A stretch of DNA of 9,026 bases from an uncultured Clostridia bacterium (GTDB lineage Bacteria; Bacillota; Clostridia; Oscillospirales; Oscillospiraceae): assembly GCA_937907975.1 (NCBI GenBank), contig CALEQS010000062.1:1-9026 (forward strand). The letters are read 5' to 3'. The notes below the pieces were generated by a model, which saw only the letters and a program-made list of their open reading frames with translations, made no database searches and was not told where the DNA came from. Each line of letters opens with the position of its first letter. Position 1 is the first letter of the stretch. The position numbers and the translations under genes were made by a program. Positions 5,825 to 9,026 of the stretch are shown in pieces.

Positions 5825-5842
5825 GGGGTTCAATTTAACCCC
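5825..5842 (-). terminator. Weak possible terminator of the lipoprotein gene
   Basis: GGGGTT and AACCCC form a 6-bp stem with a 6-nt loop 21 bp beyond the lipoprotein stop codon. On the minus strand GGCTATTTTC follows. Stem and T-tract are both short, so this is tentative. Confidence 0.35.
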
Positions 5843-5863
5843 CAGCCATTTTCGTATGCTGTT

Positions 5864-7174
5864 TTAATTTCCTGTCTGATATTCACGGACTACGCGATAA
5901 GCGTATTCCAGCTCATCTTTTATGCCGATCATTTCTGCGCTGTTGTCGGCGTTGTACTCGCTGATCTCCACAAGAAGAAAACCATGTTCATCCGGGGCTT
6001 TGACCCAAGAGGTGATGCTGACCACCTGATAGTGCTCACCATCCTGCGTATAATCGAAGGAGACGGCAATATATTTGACCAGCGCATCGTTGATCGTAGT
6101 GGAACGAATACCGTCGTCGCTTACATCGCTGACTCCGTCCATCTCTTTGAACTGCCCGGCCAGCGACTGCGCATATGCAGTCATCTCCGCGGCAGTGCGA
6201 TCTTCCAGCAGCCGATACTTGATCCGCTCCAGGTCGTTTTCGCTGTAGTAGTAGGTAAAACTGACGTTCTGGCTGTCCGCTTCTTCCGGGGACATATACT
6301 CCGGTGTGTCGATATTATAAACAGCGCTTCCGTCGGCGGCGCAGAGCAGGTAACTGCCATTTTGATCTGTCACGGCGGGGGCCGGCGCCACCGCTGGCTT
6401 TCTTTTCACTGCTTTTCGAAAATCTTCCGGCACGGCGGTGGACACCTCTGCACCGTAACCCTGATAGGTGATGGTATAGTTCAGTGCGGTTGGTTTATAA
6501 ACAGTGCCATCCTCGGCTGTAAAGCTGACATCTAACTCCTCCAGATTCGTATAGCTGAGCCGGACACAGGCGGGCAGGGAAGTGGCGTTGTTGACGCAGA
6601 GCTGAATGTCGACCAGACACCCGTCCAGTGAGACGTCTCCGGTTTCTAAAGCACCGAAAATCAGCCTGGGTGCAGAATCGTCAGCGATCTCAGTCCCTGT
6701 AAAAACAGTGCATTCGCTTCCGTAGAACAGCTCTGTGACATCGGATGCGGTATAACTGTCCGGGTGGAGTGCCAGCGGGGCGAGCATCAGGCTGAGATAG
6801 GCGTTTTCTTCCTCACTGGTATAATATCTGTCATCCAGCCGGTAGTAAGCACCAAATGTACCGCCGTAGGACTCGGCCTCGCTCAGAACGGTTTCGCCGG
6901 AGCCAGAGCTGTGGGTCAGCGTGCCGGAAAGATGGCAGTCCCGGTTCCCCATATTCACGACCCCGTCCGCAGTCAGTGTTTCAGTAAGGGTAGATTCTGC
7001 ACCGTCTGCATTGCTGTAGTCGAGTACAAGTTCAGACTCGATCGTGCAGGAGATGGAGCTTTGCTGCTGAAAGCGGGAGACCGCCTCGGCGGGGCCGACA
7101 GAAGATTTTGATGCGCAGGCACAGAGTGAGAGCAGCAGGCTGATGCTCAACGCGGCAGAAATAGCATGATCCAT
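5864..7174 (-). CDS. Two-domain lipoprotein of unknown function
   Basis: I do not recognise a named family. The 436-residue product starts with a short hydrophobic signal ending in the lipobox LCAC, so C20 should be lipidated and the protein held on the outer face of the membrane. An N-terminal beta-rich, Ser/Thr-rich domain (about 25-250) has alternating hydrophobic strands and recalls LolA/LppX-like or DUF6612-type lipoproteins; this is only an impression. A basic Pro/Ala linker KRKPAVAPAPAV (257-268) leads to a second acidic alpha/beta domain (about 270-436) with many Tyr and Asp/Glu residues. Start choice: the ATG at 7174 has GGGAGG 7 bp upstream; the in-frame ATG at 7189 overlaps that site. 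Oddly, the signal's n-region has no Lys or Arg. It is transcribed alone, divergent from glmM and convergent with the tRNA. Confidence 0.85.
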   Translation of the reverse strand: MDHAISAALSISLLLSLCACASKSSVGPAEAVSRFQQQSSISCTIESELVLDYSNADGAESTLTETLTADGVVNMGNRDCHLSGTLTHSSGSGETVLSEAESYGGTFGAYYRLDDRYYTSEEENAYLSLMLAPLALHPDSYTASDVTELFYGSECTVFTGTEIADDSAPRLIFGALETGDVSLDGCLVDIQLCVNNATSLPACVRLSYTNLEELDVSFTAEDGTVYKPTALNYTITYQGYGAEVSTAVPEDFRKAVKRKPAVAPAPAVTDQNGSYLLCAADGSAVYNIDTPEYMSPEEADSQNVSFTYYYSENDLERIKYRLLEDRTAAEMTAYAQSLAGQFKEMDGVSDVSDDGIRSTTINDALVKYIAVSFDYTQDGEHYQVVSITSWVKAPDEHGFLLVEISEYNADNSAEMIGIKDELEYAYRVVREYQTGN

Positions 7175-7206
7175 GGCGGAACCTCCCATTCTTAAACTTT
7201 ATTTTC

Positions 7207-7235
7207 ATTTTATCGTACTTTGCATGGGTAGACAA
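7207..7235 (-). promoter_or_regulatory. Promoter of the lipoprotein gene
   Basis: On the minus strand TTGTCT (7235-7230) and TAAAAT (7212-7207) are 17 bp apart. Transcription would start near 7200, about 26 nt before the start codon. Its -35 lies 3 bp from the -35 of the divergent glmM promoter. Confidence 0.5.
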
Positions 7236-7238
7236 GGG

Positions 7239-7267
7239 ATGACAAAGCAAAAAGAGTATGCTATTAT
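7239..7267 (+). promoter_or_regulatory. Promoter of glmM
   Basis: ATGACA (7239-7244) and TATTAT (7262-7267) are 17 bp apart, and TG at 7259-7260 forms an extended -10. Transcription would start near 7274, about 46 nt before the ATG. Confidence 0.7.
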
Positions 7268-7319
7268 TATAAATATTGCAATCGATCATTTACTTTCAAA
7301 TTGGAAAGGAAGTATTTAC

Positions 7320-8669
7320 ATGGGAAGATATTTTGGCACGGACGGCTTCCGCGGCGAGGCAAATGTGACATTGACGGTCGAGCACGCTTTTAAGGTGGGA
7401 CGTTTTCTTGGCTGGTATTACGGCAAAAAGCAGGGCAAGCGGGCCAAGGTCGTCATCGGCAAGGATACCCGGCGCTCCAGCTATATGCTGGAGGACGCCC
7501 TGAGCTGCGGCCTGACTGCCTCCGGTGCGGATGTCTATCTGCTCCATGTCACTACCACCCCCAGTGTGGCCTATGTGACCCGCACGGAGGATTTTGACTG
7601 CGGCGTAATGATCTCTGCCAGCCATAACCCTTACTATGATAATGGAATCAAGCTCATCAACAGCAAGGGCGAAAAAATGGATGAAGCCACCATTGCCGAC
7701 GTAGAAGCCTATCTGGATGGCGAGGTGGGCGAGGTGCCCTACGCCACCCGGGAGGAGCTGGGGCAGACCACCGATTATTCCGCAGGCCGCAATCGCTATG
7801 TGGGCTATCTGATCTCTCTGGCTCCCCGCTCTTATCGCGGCGTGCGCGTCGGCCTGGACTGCGCCAACGGCAGCTCTTGGATGCTGGCCAAAAACGTCTT
7901 TAACGCGCTGGGTGCCAAGACTTATGTGATCCACGATGAGCCGGATGGACTGAATATCAATCAGGACTGCGGCTCCACTCATATCGAAGCGCTTCGTGAG
8001 TTCGTGCTGGCAAAGCACCTGGATATTGGCTTTGCCTTCGACGGCGACGCGGACCGCTGCATTGCTGTAGATGAGAAGGGCAATGTGGTCGACGGTGACC
8101 TTATCATGTACATCTGTGCATGCTATATGAAGGACCGCGGCCAGCTGCTGGGCAATACGGTCGTGACCACGGTCATGTCCAACTTTGGACTTTACAAGGC
8201 TTTTGACGCCGCTGGGATCGACTATGAAAAGACTGCAGTGGGCGACAAGTATGTCTATGAGAACATGGTGAAGAACCACTTCCGCATTGGCGGTGAGCAG
8301 TCTGGTCACATTATTTTCAGTCAGTATGCCACCACCGGCGACGGCATCCTGACTGCCATCAAGGTGATGGAGGTGCTGATGGAGAAGAAGATGCCGCTCA
8401 GCGAGCTTGCGGCTCCGGTGCGCATCTATCCTCAGGTGCTGAAGAATATCAAAGTGCGCAGCAAGCCAGAGGCCCAGAATGACCCGGATGTGCAGGCCGC
8501 TGTGGCCGCTGTGGCAGAGAAACTGGGCGACACCGGACGCATTCTGGTGCGCGAGAGCGGCACCGAGCCGGTGATCCGCGTCATGGTAGAGGCCGACACT
8601 GAGGAGCTCTGCAATGAGTATGTGGACTCCGTCCTCGAGGTGATCCGTTCTAAGGGTCATGCAGTTTGA
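7320..8669 (+). CDS. glmM: Phosphoglucosamine mutase GlmM
   Basis: This 449-residue enzyme of the alpha-D-phosphohexomutase superfamily interconverts glucosamine-6-phosphate and glucosamine-1-phosphate, the cytoplasmic step toward UDP-GlcNAc for peptidoglycan. The family marks are all present: RYFGTDGFRG (3-12), the phosphoserine loop ISASHNP with catalytic S101, the magnesium loop DGDAD (D241, D243, D245), the sugar-binding GGEQSGH (324-330), which favours GlmM over phosphomannomutase, and the phosphate-binding RESGTEPVIR (411-420). Length fits the family (about 445-450). The ATG at 7320 has AAAGGA 9 bp upstream, and MGRYFGTDG is the normal GlmM beginning. The gene has its own promoter and terminator. 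GlmS is a common neighbour but is not seen here. Confidence 0.97.
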   Translation: MGRYFGTDGFRGEANVTLTVEHAFKVGRFLGWYYGKKQGKRAKVVIGKDTRRSSYMLEDALSCGLTASGADVYLLHVTTTPSVAYVTRTEDFDCGVMISASHNPYYDNGIKLINSKGEKMDEATIADVEAYLDGEVGEVPYATREELGQTTDYSAGRNRYVGYLISLAPRSYRGVRVGLDCANGSSWMLAKNVFNALGAKTYVIHDEPDGLNINQDCGSTHIEALREFVLAKHLDIGFAFDGDADRCIAVDEKGNVVDGDLIMYICACYMKDRGQLLGNTVVTTVMSNFGLYKAFDAAGIDYEKTAVGDKYVYENMVKNHFRIGGEQSGHIIFSQYATTGDGILTAIKVMEVLMEKKMPLSELAAPVRIYPQVLKNIKVRSKPEAQNDPDVQAAVAAVAEKLGDTGRILVRESGTEPVIRVMVEADTEELCNEYVDSVLEVIRSKGHAV

Positions 8670-8684
8670 TATTTATGTTTCGAT

Positions 8685-8718
8685 CAAAAGCGGGATGCTG
8701 AACAGCATCCCGCTTTTG
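8685..8718. terminator. Bidirectional terminator between glmM and the small-protein gene
   Basis: A perfect 16-bp inverted repeat CAAAAGCGGGATGCTG / CAGCATCCCGCTTTTG has only AA between its arms; in RNA the innermost pair opens to a GAAC loop. The arms begin with AAAA and end with TTTT, so the hairpin gives a T-tract on both strands. It sits 16 bp after glmM and 12 bp after the end of the convergent small gene. Confidence 0.88.
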
Positions 8719-8729
8719 CCGCTTTTAGA

Positions 8730-8900
8730 TCAAAGATTCATCGCATTGGTCAGATCATCCACGCATCCGGCCACCAGCTTCATGGCGTGCTGGACCTTTT
8801 TCTTCATGGGGTGGCGCTTTTTCGGCGTGCAGGCCACGCCGATGGCGGTGCCTACGGCGATACCGATGCTCATGCCCCGCATAAATTGAGCCGTATTCAT
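8730..8900 (-). CDS. Small glycine-zipper/YtxH-like protein, 56 aa
   Basis: The minus strand encodes 56 residues beginning MNTAQFMRGM after a strong AAAGGAGGAA site 7 bp upstream. Residues 9-25 are a small-residue-rich hydrophobic stretch with G9, G13, G17 and G21 at four-residue spacing, the pattern of a glycine-zipper membrane helix. A basic segment PKKRHPMKKK (26-35) and an amphipathic helix with DDLTNAM (48-54) follow. This resembles the small YtxH-like proteins common in Firmicutes, whose function is poorly known. The strong ribosome-binding site and shared terminator with glmM support a real gene. I see no clear sigma-A promoter between 8901 and the right edge for it. Confidence 0.75.
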   Translation of the reverse strand: MNTAQFMRGMSIGIAVGTAIGVACTPKKRHPMKKKVQHAMKLVAGCVDDLTNAMNL

Positions 8901-8979
8901 TGCAGTTCCTCCTTTATCTGAATCTGGATCTAGCTTGCCCCGTTTTGTCGGAAAACATCGGTGTGAAATCGCTTTTTAA

Positions 8980-9008
8980 TTGCTATTGCCACTTCTTTGC
9001 TTTATAAT
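8980..9008 (+). promoter_or_regulatory. Promoter for a gene beyond the right edge
   Basis: TTGCTA (8980-8985) and consensus TATAAT (9003-9008) are 17 bp apart on the plus strand. Transcription would start near 9015 and run out of the window, so a plus-strand gene is expected there. The minus strand across the same bases is AT-rich but lacks an equally good promoter. Confidence 0.55.
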
Positions 9009-9026
9009 ATAAATGTATTATTCTGT

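Noticed and set aside
7296..8660. A 454-codon open frame on the minus strand opposite glmM
   Set aside because: It is antisense to a complete, motif-perfect glmM and has shadow-frame composition.

Overview
The window looks like chromosomal DNA from a spore-forming, anaerobic Gram-positive bacterium of the class Clostridia, most likely an Oscillospiraceae/Ruminococcaceae-type gut organism. This placement is inferred. It rests on a cotJ spore-coat operon, a sortase-anchored surface protein, an NfnAB/SudBA-type flavoprotein pair, strong GGAGG ribosome-binding sites, GC-rich genes between AT-rich promoters, and a lipoprotein. No insertion sequence, phage gene, CRISPR array or defence system is visible, and the order is that of an ordinary core genome.

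Layout, left to right. (1) Positions 1-475 hold the C-terminal end of a cell-wall-anchored surface protein with an (Asn-Pro)6 linker and a sortase signal, followed by a strong terminator. (2) On the minus strand, positions 1615-560 hold a two-gene cotJ operon. Its first gene joins CotJA and CotJB in one reading frame, and the second is the manganese-catalase-like CotJC. (3) Divergent from it, 1779-2951 encodes a PLP-dependent class I/II aminotransferase with its own promoter and terminator. (4) Positions 3240-5513 encode the two subunits of an NfnAB/SudBA-type oxidoreductase. Two candidate promoters precede it, with a near-perfect Rex operator (3126-3143) between and over them, then a GC-rich leader hairpin and a TTG start. 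(5) A tRNA-Ser(GGA) unit at 5683-5773 has its own promoter and terminator. (6) A two-domain lipoprotein of unknown function lies on the minus strand (7174-5864). (7) Divergent from it, 7320-8669 encodes the phosphoglucosamine mutase GlmM. The two promoters lie nearly back to back. (8) A 56-residue glycine-zipper/YtxH-like small protein (8900-8730, minus) converges on glmM across a shared hairpin terminator. A plus-strand promoter at the right edge points to a gene outside the window.

The clearest functional story is redox control. The Rex operator suggests that the flavin-based ferredoxin/NADH/NADP+ oxidoreductase is transcribed according to the NADH/NAD+ ratio. GlmM supplies glucosamine-1-phosphate for peptidoglycan, while the sortase protein and lipoprotein belong to the envelope and CotJ to the spore coat. 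These are separate transcription units, not one pathway. I see no clearly novel multi-gene system. The most notable items are the Rex-nfnAB arrangement, the fused CotJAB protein and the unassigned lipoprotein and small protein.
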